Assembly (NCBI GenBank): GCA_003427395.1
Contig: BFEA01000141.1
Span: forward strand, 2,591,430-2,627,203
Source: Chara braunii
Taxonomy: Eukaryota; Streptophyta; Charophyceae; Charales; Characeae
Length of the DNA: 35,774 nucleotides
Direction: 5' to 3'
This document shows, in pieces, positions 1 through 10,664 of the stretch; within the stretch, counting starts at the first letter, position 1, and each line of letters starts with the position of its first letter. Position numbers and translations under genes: made by a program. Under the pieces are notes generated by a model. It had not been told where the DNA came from. It saw only the letters and a list, made by a program, of their open reading frames with translations, and searched no databases.

Positions 1-1427
1 AGTGTCGGCTGACACGCGCCTTGAGGGTTAATCTCTCGACGCTGGACAACCGCCATGCGCGGTTGAAGACCACACACCCTCTTCTGCACTTTGTGCAGAG
101 TGGGTGGTACACAGGTCCATACCTGTGGTGGCATTCGTTTCTTGCGGCCTTGGGGATGAGTCCTACTCCAGGCCTGGACAGAAGTCGAGGGGTTTGACTT
201 TGACGGCTTCCACGGACTATAACGTCCAACCATGATAACTCAAAAAGCAAAAATAGGTCGAGGGTCCCCCTATCAAAAAAACTCATAACCTTGGGTGCCC
301 CCTTTTCGGTTGGTACCGGCGGCCTATAGTGATTTCGACCATTCGTGCATACATACGAGTCCTTCAGTCCCATAACTTTCAGACACTAAGGACGGCAAAA
401 CGTTGTGCGCAGGAACTTGCTATAAAGTTGTGCGGCAGCAGGCCAGTCCTATACCAACCAACAATGCTAGTCATATGTGGTAATTGCGGCTCTGGCCTCG
501 CGATATTGAGTGGCTGAAGGAATATATCGTGAGGGGTTACCCCTCACGATATTGAACGGTTGAAGGACGTGTCGTTCGGCCCTTGCAACACCTCTGCCCT
601 CAGGGCTAGGTGTCTCGACGGGCGAAGTAAATAGGCTCTGCGCGAGGGGAGGTCCCTTCCCTGCGGAGTCTTCCTGGACAAGGACCTTGAATCCCGGCCC
701 CGGACCGACGTCTGACAAAGAAGCACTCAAGAAGCAGCCAAAATAAAAGGAAAGGTTTTCCTTATGTCACTCAGTCTTAACTCCTGAGTACGCTCCTAGC
801 ATGGGGCCCCTTAGGCCACGCAAGCACTCATCATAGGTGCACTCACGGATACGCATATAAGGGAATAAATATGTGACGATCACTGCTCACAGTCTCAGTG
901 GGGTTCTCCACAACCATATGTATATATGTGATCCCAGGCAATCAAAGTCCAGAATCTGAATCACAGAACATACCTGCAATCACACCCAAGAATCAAACAA
1001 CAGTCCACGCACTACACGGAGTCAACCCCAACCGTTCTCTGCACTCGTACCCCTCACAAAACAACAAAGATCACCAGGGCTAAAGCCTTTTGGGTTGAGT
1101 ACGGGGAGCGAGTTCGAATTGAGTCGTAAACCAACGAATCGGCAACCGACCTGTTATCAGAAGATGATCCTCGTAGGATCGAGCTGAATCTAGTCCAGAT
1201 CCTGAATCAACTGATCAAGAGGACCTGTAACACATGACAGGCCAACCCCCAAGCTAAACCTATAAGTCCATGGAGAATAATCCCCATATCACGATCTCAC
1301 CCATATCATCCTAATTAACTAAGCCTAAGTCTACCTTTAAGCAGTGCCCCAAGCAAAGGTAGACACTGGCATAATCTCCCCTATACAGGGTGGGTTGCCA
1401 GAATCGCCACCTGTCAAAATATAATCT
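1..1427. other. No recognisable gene; unassigned non-coding sequence
   Basis: All frames are short and none gives a protein pattern I recognise. The only structure I see is a short inverted repeat near 524-552 and a repeated ~20-bp phrase around it. The bases before 1428 run directly into the tandem units described next, so this may be non-coding flank of the same repeat. Confidence 0.5.
524..552. repeat. Perfect 14-bp inverted repeat with 1-nt centre
   Basis: The arms ATATCGTGAGGGGT and ACCCCTCACGATAT are exact complements around a single T. The phrase CGATATTGA followed by a GGYTGAAGG-like tail occurs on each side (about 501-520 and 547-566), so the palindrome sits between two imperfect direct repeats. 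Function unknown. Confidence 0.7.
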
Positions 1428-1830
1428 AACTCCTCTAAATCAAGAAAATTTCGGCAGCGCTTCCCGTAGGAAAAGTGTCTTTCCAGAATTTACATCAGCC
1501 TGAATATGAAACCAGAAGTGTGCCTTCAACTTTCCAAAGTCCAATTTTGTCCAACTCCCTGATTTAGCAAAAAATTGGGCAACACTCCCTTTAGAAAATG
1601 AGACTTTCCGAATTTTTACTAAGTCATATATAAACTTTAGACAAGTTGAACTTTGACAAGTCAAAATTTGACTAACTCCTTCGATCTGCAGAAATTTCGG
1701 CAGCGCTTCCCGCAGAGAAAGGAGCTTACAAAAATTTATACAAAGCCAAGTATAACAAAAGATCCCTGAAAATGCAAGAATTGATCTAAGTAAAATAAAC
1801 TTAGCTCAGAAAATGCAGGAATTGAAACTA
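1428..1830. repeat. Tandem ~122-bp units with a TTTCGGCAGC-type core
   Basis: Units begin with AACTCC at about 1428, 1553 and 1674, and a further AACTCC lies at 1829. Each unit carries a core resembling AATTTCGGCAGCGCTTCCC at 1447, 1571 (diverged) and 1692, followed by an AAA-rich block, a TTTCC-like block and AATTT. A smaller direct repeat, GAAAATGCARGAATTGA, occurs at 1769 and 1809. I have an unverified impression that similar C-rich cores occur in non-coding parts of land-plant LTR retrotransposons. Confidence 0.65.
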
Positions 1831-2038
1831 ACTCCTATGGCTCTAGCACGTGGTGAGCAACTAAAGCAACTACCTATCAAGCTAAGACTCAGACTAAGTA
1901 GTGATCTCACTCAGCCACATGCAATGCCAAACTAGAAAGGTAAGTACTCTCACCATCCTAGAGTGTACCTGAATCAAACAATAGTTCGTGATCTTTCGAT
2001 GATTTAACCCCTTTATACCCTGCTTCCATAAGGCGTAA

Positions 2039-2941
2039 AGTCAAGTCATCCAATCTTATGGAACATGCCTGACTCAGCCATCAAGTACACACGAACAGGT
2101 TGCACAACTATTTTTCTCTTCCTTTGGGCACATGACTAAACCATTCATCTTAGAAACAATGTCTAGTCGCCCTGAACTGTTTAATACCCAAATTGTATAT
2201 ACTTCTCTGAACTTAGTGTTCAAAAGCTGAGCGTAGGACTGAGCCATTCATCTTAGAAACAAAGCTCAACCTGCCCAAAGTTACCTTCAATTATACTCTT
2301 AGTTATACTCTCTTCAAATTTATGGTAAGCTATAGTCAAGTCATCCAATCTTATGGAACCCTTGCCTGACTAGCCTGTTCTTAAGTAAGATAGTAATAGG
2401 ATATAGCCAAATTATAACGTTTTGGGTTCCAGCATATGCGAGGCATTGGGCCAGACCATCCAATCTTATGGAACATGTCTGGTCCTCTGCCAGGTTCATT
2501 TCTCTCTGATCCATCTGTGTGCAGCACGAGTCCAAAGCCATCCAATCTTATGGAACATGCTTTGCCCTCAGCGAGAATTACTCCCTCAGAATAAACAAAC
2601 AAAAGAGTTGAGCCATTCATCTTAGAAACAAAGCTCAACCCCCTTTTCTCAGCACAAAAAAGCAGAGTACTTTGAGTTAGACCCAGAGACTGTTCAAAAA
2701 CCACCCAGAAATAAACAGCGGTCAGACCATTCATCTTAGAAACAAAGTCTGGCCCTCAAGTTTGCACAATCAAACCCCACAAAGAAGACAGTCAGACCAT
2801 TCATCTTAGAAACAAAGCCTGGCGAAATTAAATAAACACAACGGCCAAGCCATTCATCTTAGAAACAAAGCTTGGCCTTTTCAGAAAAACAGCATAAACA
2901 CAGCAGTCAGGCCATCCAAACTTATGGAACCATGCCTGACT
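2039..2941. repeat. Array of eleven small hairpins with conserved apical loop and variable stems
   Basis: Units lie at 2039-2073, 2134-2168, 2240-2268, 2334-2371, 2449-2484, 2533-2564, 2607-2639, 2720-2754, 2791-2823, 2843-2877 and 2905-2941. Each has an outer stem of about 5-8 bp, a CA bulge, an inner stem, the hexaloop ATCTTA (AACTTA in the last), the inner partner, an ACA-type bulge and the outer partner. Two inner-stem classes exist: TTC/GAA and TCCA/TGGA. Outer stems differ but stay paired, for example GGCCAAGC/GCTTGGCC, GTTGAGC/GCTCAAC, CAAAGC/GCTTTG and GTCAGGC/GCCTGAC. Spacer sequence is not conserved. Short frames crossing the array are not genes. Confidence 0.85.
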
Positions 2942-3665
2942 CTATAAGACCCTTCCAATCTCAAGCAAAACCACCTTTCTCCCAACCTTCCCCCTGATGC
3001 AACCTCTTTTCTTAGACAAACTCTACTTTCAGACAATCAAGAGAAGCTGAAACTGCCATTGCACACGCATTCCTTTACTTAGTCTGACTTGTGTCCTGAA
3101 GGTCAAACCAAAGTCAAAGTAGGGGTACATGCAATATACTCAGCCAACCATAGAAAGATGTACAGATAAGGGTTACACTTGGGTATATAAAGGGGACGCA
3201 ATGATTACCTCTCAGTTCCCTGCCTCCACAACTCCTCCTGAGTTCCGGCAGAGCGCAAGCGGTGGGGCGAACCTCCCACAGAGGCCTTGGCGCGGATTAC
3301 GGGTTGCAATCCCGCCTGCCGCCTTCCTCTCAGGACTAATAGACTAGACTTAGAGTAAGAGGGGCAAAAGGAGATGGATTTGAGACTCTCAGATCCAAGA
3401 ATGGTGCGCTCAGACTCGCAGGAGAGGGCCTTGTTATCTACCAGCGCCTGAGGGCCCCGCAATGGTAGCCGAGTGACAACCCCCTGACCAACCTGAAACC
3501 GAACTGTCGAAATTTGATCCCAAATCGCAGCAGTAGGCCCGTGGCCCCCCCCGCAGCCACATGACTTTATCCTAACGTACTCCACACAGCGCGACAGTCC
3601 ATAACAGATTCAGTAACTGCCGCTGCAGCATCGCGGCTGAGGTAGACTCGTGGAGCCTGCAGTAA
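2942..3665. other. No recognisable gene
   Basis: Frames through this stretch overlap on both strands and none has a recognisable motif. There is no repeat structure I can support between the hairpin array and the possible coding segment at 3666. Confidence 0.4.
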
Positions 3666-3935
3666 GAAAATCAGCGAGAAGTACTGCAGTCCCTGAACAA
3701 TGCCAACAACACCTGTCCCGCGTGTCAGCAACGACATCAGTGGTCTCCTCCTCAGCACAGTAATAATCGTTGCCTTCCTAACACTTGGCCTTGCAGCAGC
3801 AGCAGCCGCACGGATCCAAAGGCTAGGCAAATGTTTGAACCAGCGGCAGCTCAATGGTATCGCATGCAGCAGGCATGGGCAGCAGCACCGCCCAGCTACA
3901 GAGTGCACAGTGGGGTATGGTACGGACAACAGTGA
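3666..3935 (+). CDS. Short open frame with a CPAC motif, possible exon or Gag-like remnant
   Basis: This frame is open for 89 codons between stops at 3663 and 3933 but has no ATG near its beginning, so it would have to be an exon or a fragment. The translation contains CPACQQRHQW early on, a Ser run, and a Q/A/W-rich tail with RQMFEPAAAQWYRMQQAW ending in WYGQQ. The composition is more protein-like than the two overlapping frames, which are hydrophobic or Arg/Leu-rich. It is not a family I recognise. An Ala/Gln-rich Gag tail or the last exon of a host gene are both possible. Confidence 0.25.
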   Translation, partial: ENQREVLQSLNNANNTCPACQQRHQWSPPQHSNNRCLPNTWPCSSSSRTDPKARQMFEPAAAQWYRMQQAWAAAPPSYRVHSGVWYGQQ

Positions 3936-4083
3936 CAGCCCCCGAATAATCGGTGCTCACCACTGACTTAGCCAAGTTGCACCTTCAGTAGTCCGGGAGC
4001 CGACGATCTGCAGCTATTCTCATACCAACTCAAACTGTAGTAGCACTACAGTCTCATAGTAGCGATACCATAGGCGAATACAC

Positions 4084-4133
4084 AGGCCAAACTTGTCATC
4101 CCCACACTAGGCCAAACTTGTCATCCCCACACT
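4084..4133. repeat. 25-bp tandem duplication
   Basis: The 25-bp phrase beginning AGGCCAAACTTGTCATCCCC is present twice, head to tail and identical, at 4084-4108 and 4109-4133. Confidence 0.9.
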
Positions 4134-4504
4134 AAACGCTTCCCGGCTGGCCTGTCGCTGTGCAAGCTGGAGAGATGAGTGTCACACCAGTCGGGCAGGC
4201 GGATCTCTCTCCTACCCGCAGCCCCATCCGCCAACAGTGAACAATCTGCACACATTAGGTACGCTCTCTCTCTCCTTTACTCACCCTCCTGCGCCTTTTA
4301 TCCCCCTTTTCTCTATTCCACGTACAGCTCGCTCCGTGCCCCGCTGTGCCAGCGGACCGCCTGCTTCAGCTCGAACACCTGTAGGCTACTACTTCCCACT
4401 ACTTTGTCAAGCCAGGAAACCACTCCGATTGATTCCCGCTACGGTCTGCAGACGACACAGGCACCCCGAACCGAGCAGCTCATACCTCTGCGGCCACCGA
4501 TACG

Positions 4505-4630
4505 ATGGACAAAGCCGCAATGGATCCCAAGCCAAAACACAGCCAAATGCGGGCTGTCGTGGGTATACTTGAGGAGAGGTGGAGGAGTTTTCTTCCATTG
4601 GGACAGAACAACGCAACAAGTAACAGGTAG
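4505..4630 (+). CDS. Small ORF ending at a possible splice donor
   Basis: An ATG at 4505 opens 41 codons with a helical, charged centre (MRAVVGILEERWRSFLPLG). The stop overlaps ACAG/GTAGGT, which would serve as a 5' splice donor after 4626, so this could be a first exon. Longer overlapping frames in the same region (4179-4709 and 4237-4572) are low-complexity or lysine runs. No family recognised, and this could be chance. Confidence 0.18.
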   Translation: MDKAAMDPKPKHSQMRAVVGILEERWRSFLPLGQNNATSNR

Positions 4631-4739
4631 GTTCCCTTCCTCTATAGAAACGAATGATAAAAAGGAAGAGAAAGGGGACAAAAAGGAAAAGAAAAAAAAA
4701 AGTGAATGAAACTTCCGCGAAATAGTGGGCAAATACATT

Positions 4740-6938
4740 CACCCTCCTGTCTCACTCACCTGCGCAACTCATAATACTCCCACCAACTAAGATATACCTC
4801 AATTCGGAACTCTCACGTGGCCATTCGATTCGGAATGGCCCAAAACCTCTATTCGCAGTCTTGGCTTTATAAGGTCCCACCATAAACGGGTGAGATACGC
4901 CACTTTCCTTTTTCCTACCCCGCCTGCTCCGCCATAGCCCATACGCGCTGCTTTTCTCTTCACCCTTTGTCCCACCGATTCCTACTCTAATCCGTCTTCA
5001 CCGTGACAGTCGCCCGGGGCCAGAAGTCTGGACCCCAACAAGGATCGGCCGAGTTAGACCTTCCCAACCGCGCCCGACCTCCTCTCTTCTCACACCATCC
5101 CTGTTTACCTTTGCTGAGTGCAGCCGGCGCGGAACCCCGTCCAGGTTCGCGCCCCGCCCCCCTTTCCACCGTTACCTCCGCCCGACTGCCCTTGTCGTTC
5201 GCTCTACCCCCCCTTCGGAGGATGAGCAAGACCTCACTCTCCTAGTTATCCCGCTCGTCTTCCTCGTGTTGGAGTCAACACGGTTAGCGCATCGTGACCC
5301 GGACAGCGCGACAGTCGGCCTGAACGGAGGCAGAGACAAAACAACCAAAAAGAAGACCTCGTCCTCGATTTATGTGTACCACACTTGCGCCGGGTCACGC
5401 TAGCCCTTTCTGCACGGCTCCAAGTTCATCGGATGCCCCGCAGGACAAGCCGCGGGGGTCTTACGGGCCGCCACTGGCTGACCTCCGCGCGATTCGAAGT
5501 TCCTGGCTGCGCTCACCAAAGTCCATCATCTGGTTGGGGCACAGCCCGCCTTTCAATCAGTTTGACAGTGTACCCTCTGAGGCCGGCTCTTGACACCTCA
5601 GCGGATCTCAGAGCGGGCACCGGCCGCAAACCCGGATGGAACTGGGCAAAACGAAATCGAATAATAAATAGAATTGAGGAGGACTGACGAGGGGAAGACG
5701 GGACTTATTGATACCTCCCTGGTCCTACCAAACGGGCCCGCGACTGAGCTCCCCCGCAAAACTAAGGAGGATAGCCCCGCTGGGCCCTCAACCCCTCAGT
5801 CCCCTCGATGCTCCGCCACTTCCGTGTCGCCGCATGCTGCAATATGAAGTGATACCGCGCGGTGCCTAGGCCTGGGAAGAACAGCCTAGGCCCCCTTTTT
5901 CCGCCTACAACCAGCGTGCCACCGCTGCCCCGCGGGCCATCCTGTGCGCCAGCCCTACCGTCGGTCGCGCGTGCCAAACAAAACGAATTTTTATTCCTTA
6001 ATCAATTTCGTAACACGTCCGGGTCGGCCGACTAAACCTGCCGCCCACTCAATCAGAAAATCACACGCGCGCCTTAAAACTGCGTGCCCACATACCACCC
6101 AACTTAGCCAAGACGGATCCCGGACGCGGTTGTACCTTGCACGGTTTGTTTCGACCCAAACCTGTTTTTCCTACCATTTGCAAAAACCGGGGCGGATACC
6201 CTTGTAAGGGTATTCGCGCCGACAACGTTGCCAAGCCACCGACCTCCGGAATAGTCAGGGCTCGACACTTAACACACGCACACTCATACGGGGCTACACT
6301 CCCACACTGCCGCTCAACCCTCTCCTCTGTTTGCCAACAACAGAGTGGCGAGACTGCTCATGCCCTGGTCGCCAAATGCCAGTCTCCCTCCCCCTTTTAT
6401 AGGACCACTGTATATTGCAACCTCTGTGTTTCTGGGAGAGGATCTCAAAATTCTACTTTTTGATAATTTGTAATTCAAGGAAATAAATTAAGTTCAATAA
6501 GATAAAATAAATTTGAACAAAGAAAACCGAGGGACTCAACGGTCATAGCGCCCGTAACCCCACCGACAGCCAGTCATTTTGTCGCCTCGCCCTTGGCGCG
6601 GAGTGACGGCAGACCCCATGAGGCGATCCCATAAGGGAATGCCAGTCGAAGCCCTCCTGCCCTCAAAACCGATTACTGGTCTTACCTTCGACGGGTACCC
6701 GCATCTGATGGCAAGGAGGGGGCCGATGACCTTCCACGGGGGGTGATAAGCCTCCTACCAAAGCGGTCGCGGGTCACCCCTCTTTTGGGGTCACTGCGGA
6801 GCGCTCAACTGGACAGTTCAGCCGCAGGGCAATACGTGAAGGGTCGGGCCAATCTAGGCCACAAACCACCCCTGAGGTTGAAATTTGAACCGTTGGCCTT
6901 CCCGCAAAATGACAGGTCGAAAAAACCTGAAGAAAATA
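4740..6938. other. GC-rich intergenic region without a supported gene; holds repeat copy A
   Basis: Frames are short, overlap on both strands and show no domain pattern. The identifiable content is one copy of the ~224-bp repeat family at about 5571-5793. The rest is unassigned, and it may be LTR or untranslated sequence of an element not otherwise present here. Confidence 0.4.
5571..5793 (+). repeat. ~224-bp repeat family, copy A
   Basis: From TACCCTCTGAGGCCGGCTCT to the phrase GGGCCCTCAAC, this matches copies B and C at 13.8-14.2 kb in the same orientation with a few per cent differences. Shared landmarks are TCTCAGAGCGGGCACCG, CGAATAATAAATAGAATT, a GACGGGACTTATTGATACC block and GCAAAACTAAG. 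The AATAAATA stretch could act as a polyadenylation signal, which would suit an LTR piece, but I cannot confirm that. Confidence 0.8.
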
Positions 6939-7031
6939 GTAATAATAATAATAATAATAGTAATAGTAATAATAATAATAATAATAGTAATAATAATACT
7001 AATATTTAATAATAATAATAATAATAATAAT
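6939..7031. repeat. AAT trinucleotide microsatellite
   Basis: Runs of AAT with occasional AGT and ACT variants extend for about 90 bases. The frames that read through it as poly-Asn or poly-Ile are artefacts. Confidence 0.95.
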
Positions 7032-7957
7032 AGAAATAGTAATAGGGAGAAATCTATAATGTCGTTGTGCCCCAAAGCATCTAGATCTTCTCAAGCTAAA
7101 GCGGAGATCCAGATCAATGGGCAAATCTGACACGTAGTTTCTTTTTCGCTTTTTATTCCCTTTTCTCCCTCCTTACCTAGTCTCCTTTTACCAGACCAGG
7201 ACAGCAACCTTGTGCATCTAACCCGTAACCTGACTAAGTGGCGCCTAGTGCACAGTACAAGAGATAGAGCCGCTCTCTCCGACTTCGTGTCCCTGGGCGA
7301 GCCCAGCGGCTACCACGACCACAGGCTGGTAGTGCCCTGATGCACAGCAGGGCGCCGAGCCTGCGTGGACCAATCGAAAGCCCAATGGTGCAACCCCAAC
7401 CTTTTGCTAGGGTGAACACCAACAGGACCACGTCCGTAGCAGGGCACACGCCAGGTATACCAAGTGAGCCGCAAAGGTTCGGGAACAGCCCGGCGAACCA
7501 TGGGCGTCTGAGCAAGGTGCTGGTACTGAGCAGGAGCCTGGCAGACAAAGGAGGGTCGGGACACCGCGCCCTCCGACACAATACCAAACCCCCGCCCAGC
7601 GTCCCTGCTGGGCCAAACACATGGCGCAGCCAGTATAAAGTAACATGAACTAGCGGTACACTCACTCATTCTGATTGCTAATTGTGGTGAATTCGCACTG
7701 CAGTTTTGCGCTAGGCAGCTTCTCATGTGCACACAACGCTCGTACTCTTCTCCTCACAGTACGCAGCAATCCTTTTCGTTTTTAGCAATCATTTTCTTCT
7801 CTTCTCTTTTGCAACTCGTCGTTTCCGTTTTTTTTATTTATCCCGCCGCAGTACATCTTCTCCTCCTCCTTAGTAGCGAGTCTCCTTTTCATTCTCATTG
7901 TATTCTGTTAGTCTCAGTCGTTAGTGCTACGCCCCTTTTTTAATTGCCATCTCGTTT
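7032..7957. other. GC-rich to pyrimidine-rich stretch with no supportable gene
   Basis: Several overlapping frames of 80-143 codons exist on both strands between 7234 and 7732, as expected in GC-rich sequence. None has a motif I recognise. The part after about 7740 is pyrimidine-rich, with runs of T and CTCCTCCT. The plus frame at 7340-7648 is Pro/Ser/Asn-rich and could be a disordered fragment, but I would not annotate it as a gene. Confidence 0.35.
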
Positions 7958-8323
7958 TTGGCCGTGCCTGAGGCACATCGTGGACAGGGACGAGGAAGAG
8001 GCAGTAGGGCAAGGAAGGCTCGTGAAGAGCCGCCGCTTTGCACAAGGCGCGAGTATAGCTCAGAGGAGGAAGAAGACGAGGGGCGAGGATATGGCTATAC
8101 AAGACCATACTCACATCACCCGCTTTCTAGCGGGCAGAACTCCGAGTCCGACGAAGATGGAGTACTTCCAGAAAAAGTTCGAGGCGCGCTATGGCGCCTC
8201 AAGTCTTCCCGTTCCGCCATATTCTCCCAGAGCCCCCACTACTCCCGTGGCAAGCAGAGCCTTAGTGCCCGCAGCGCCTCCACCTGCACCATGCATGGCT
8301 CCTTCTCTCCCCCAGTTCAATAG
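7958..8323 (+). pseudogene. Arg/Glu-rich disordered frame, possible Gag-type N-terminus
   Basis: The open frame begins at a TTG (no ATG nearby). It gives a charged protein with RGQGRGRGSRARKAREE, then SSEEEEDEGRGYGY, then SESDEDG, which is compatible with a disordered nucleic-acid-binding tail. After about 8190 the neighbouring frame (with YSPRAPTTPVASRAL) looks equally protein-like, which suggests a frameshift. No zinc knuckle or catalytic motif is visible. A retrotransposon Gag remnant is possible, as is chance. Confidence 0.25.
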
Positions 8324-8573
8324 CTGCACCCTCTGCTGCATTTTCTTCCTTCTCTTTCTGCTGCAGATAGAACTCATGGTCATCTTTCATCTCCTGTATA
8401 AGCACGAGGTCCTTTCCTTGAACTTTTGAGTCTTCATCTTTCGTAATTTCCCAATCCATCTCATGTCTCATAGCATCCCTGGCTTGAGAGTTTGAATACC
8501 TTACAGCCGCGGATGCAGGTTCCTTGTGAACCAGGCCGCTTGTCGGCCACCAAATAAATTTAAAAAAGATTTC
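8262..8573 (-). pseudogene. Charged helical reading frame of unknown family
   Basis: This minus frame is open for about 103 codons, with the first ATG at 8471. It includes SAAVRYSNSQARDAM, then a long helix-like section (DDHEFYLQQKEKEENAAEG). Codon-level composition is protein-like, whereas the opposing frames are hydrophobic. Just upstream, another minus frame (8501-8689) with NEKSFLNLFGGRQAAWF could be its continuation after a frameshift. No family recognised; probably a transposon or gene fragment. Confidence 0.3.
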
Positions 8574-8715
8574 TCATTTGCTGCTGGCATGACTTGCTGC
8601 TGAACTCTTTCAGTGAAAAAGTTACCCTGTTCCTTGTCTTGACAGTGATGCCATGAATGTTGTCCATGTGATATTAACGTCGAGGACACTCATTTTATCT
8701 GCCATGCTGGGGATA

Positions 8716-8817
8716 GGGTATACCAAACCCCTTTTCTGTTCTCTGGCCCGAGTGAGACGTCTTTCTCAACTTCTCAACCAACTCAGGGGATACCAAACCC
8801 CTTTTCTTTTCTCTGGC
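8716..8817. repeat. Direct repeat pair, ~30 bp, 71 bp apart
   Basis: The phrase ATACCAAACCCCTTTTCT plus a TTCTCTGGC ending occurs at about 8720-8746 and again at 8791-8817, differing by one or two bases. The intervening sequence is CT-rich. No function is evident. Confidence 0.75.
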
Positions 8818-10540
8818 TCTGGAGCTCTTGAAGTGTCTGCGTGACAGCAAGTCCCTCGGTCACAACATACAGACTCCCTGACAAGCAATCACCAATCAGT
8901 AATTAAATAAAAATAAATAAATATAAAAACCCATAATAAAACAATAAATAAACATATACATCACTCGGCCCGCCTCAGGCCAGAACCAATCAGACCATTT
9001 GTCTTGACGGCCTCTTTAACCTGCCTCCAGGTCAGGACCACCATACCCACTACTCGAGTATGGTGACCCTTTGGCACTCTCGCAAGGACACCCAGACTAT
9101 AGCGGGTCCGGTCACCCTATGACAGTAGACCTCCCGTCAGTCAAACTGTCCCGTATCTCGATCTGACCACTACGGTCGAGGACCGGCTCACCCACCAGTT
9201 TTTTACCAAGGGCACTGGCTGCCTCGCCCTTACTTTTGAACGTGAGACCTGGTCTAACCACGGTTCCAGGCTCTGGCTGCGGTACGATTCCAACTGACCC
9301 CTTTTGACCTCACATGCCAGACTCCCGGAGTCCTAGCCTCAGTCAACTACGGAATTCGACACTCGCGTCGGGGACCTGCTGACCCCACTAGATTGCAACC
9401 TACTGCGGTAAGGCTCTGGCTGGCCCCGACAATCAATGCATCTTTAAGTTAGAGAAGAAATCCCAAACATAAACAGCCAACATACATCTCATGCCCACAG
9501 TCAAATAATCCATGCCCCAGATAACAAAACAAACATTTCTCAAGAGACGTCCCTTCAGTCTCAAGCGGCACTGAACAGTAGCAAAACAAACAGCTGACTG
9601 TGCACTTCCTAGAGGTCTCCCTTCAACCTCAAGAAATACAAAGCGCTGATCCCAGAAATGTCCCTTCCCTCACCCGGGCAGAAGATAGGCAACTTAGTCA
9701 AGAAACACGAAGTCCCCATGCTGACAACTCTCTGGTCAGGCAAGTTTGAACTTCTTTATGCCTACCTTCTTGATTGCTCTCTTGGACAAGCAACTTAGTC
9801 AGTTAGAGCTGAACTTCTTCTATGCTCGTCAGATTCTCTCTTCATCATGAGATCAAAACTGGCTACTCTTATACCACAGCCACAAGTTGCTCTGAACTTA
9901 ATATCAGTGCAACTGCACTTCACAGTTACTCCCCACTCAGGGATCTGATGCTCGTGGATCGACTGCAGCCCAGTATTTATGACACTTTAATCTCATTGTC
10001 TCTGTCACTTATAAAAAAACAATAAAGTCAGTTCAGATGCAGAAATAAATACAGATCACCTGAAATTCTCTCTTAAGTCATCTGTGACAAAATCTGACAT
10101 ACTGAAAATTGACTTACTGAAGTGACAATGCAAGAATAGTCAAAATCTGAAGAAGTTCTTGTCTTTGTTGTACCTTCTCATCTCACTATACTTTCCTCAG
10201 TCCTCTGAAGCAGCTCTCGTACTGGATGGCTGATTCTTCTTTCCTTTCTTTGTGACCATTGTAGGGACCAAGTCAGGGTCTCTGAAGATAAACTTACGAA
10301 GTATTGATCCTGTACGTCAACTGGGTAACCAGCCCGGAAATTATACCTCGCGGAGGTGGCCCGTGGATAAAACCGTTGGATAAGCAGTTGTGCAGGATGA
10401 GAGTGGAGTGTGCGATTACTGCCTGTGTGGCGGATGCCTTGTGTGGAGTTGTGTGTGTGGGTGTGTGCGTTGAAGGACACTACAGCCATGCAGGGGTGGG
10501 GTGAATATCACGACCAGCATGGATTCACTTTTGTACACCG
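8818..10540. other. Non-coding region downstream (minus sense) of the minus-strand element
   Basis: It has an AT-rich patch (8898-8955), a GC-balanced block (8960-9430) and a third block with repeated short phrases such as AGTCAGTT and TCAACCTCAAG (9440-10200). No protein pattern is visible. Lying just beyond the integrase C-terminus at 10.66 kb, it is where the 3' untranslated region and LTR of the minus element would be expected. I did not find a match here to the putative 5' LTR at 16.16-16.63 kb. Confidence 0.35.
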
Positions 10541-10616
10541 TGTCATGGCTGTAGTGGTTAAGAGACTCGACTCTTGAGGATGAGGGCGCCGGTTCGAATT
10601 CGTGCTTGCACGAAGG
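10541..10616 (+). repeat. tRNA-like sequence with pol III A and B boxes, possible SINE head
   Basis: TGGCTGTAGTGG at 10546 followed by TTAAGAG resembles the A box and D-arm of Ser/Leu-type tRNAs. GGTTCGAATTC at 10591 matches a B box, about 35 bases downstream. The T-arm and anticodon stem pair poorly and no good acceptor stem closes. So this is more likely a tRNA-derived SINE head or decayed tRNA than a working tRNA gene. I see no second copy in the window. Confidence 0.4.
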
Positions 10617-10664
10617 AGGTCCTATGGATGATACTGTACATACGGATACCATATCATGAACTCT

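Noticed and set aside
2341-2734. Minus-strand frames of 66 and 117 codons
   Set aside because: They cross the hairpin array and consist of its repeated phrases.
2039-2941. CRISPR-like array of regular repeats
   Set aside because: Units are hairpins with variable stems, irregular 52-115 bp spacing and no constant repeat/unique spacer structure; the context is eukaryotic.
6743-7130. Asn- and Ile-rich frames
   Set aside because: Translations of the AAT microsatellite.
7234-7732. Overlapping 79-143 codon frames on both strands
   Set aside because: GC-rich sequence without stops in several frames; no conserved motif to choose one.
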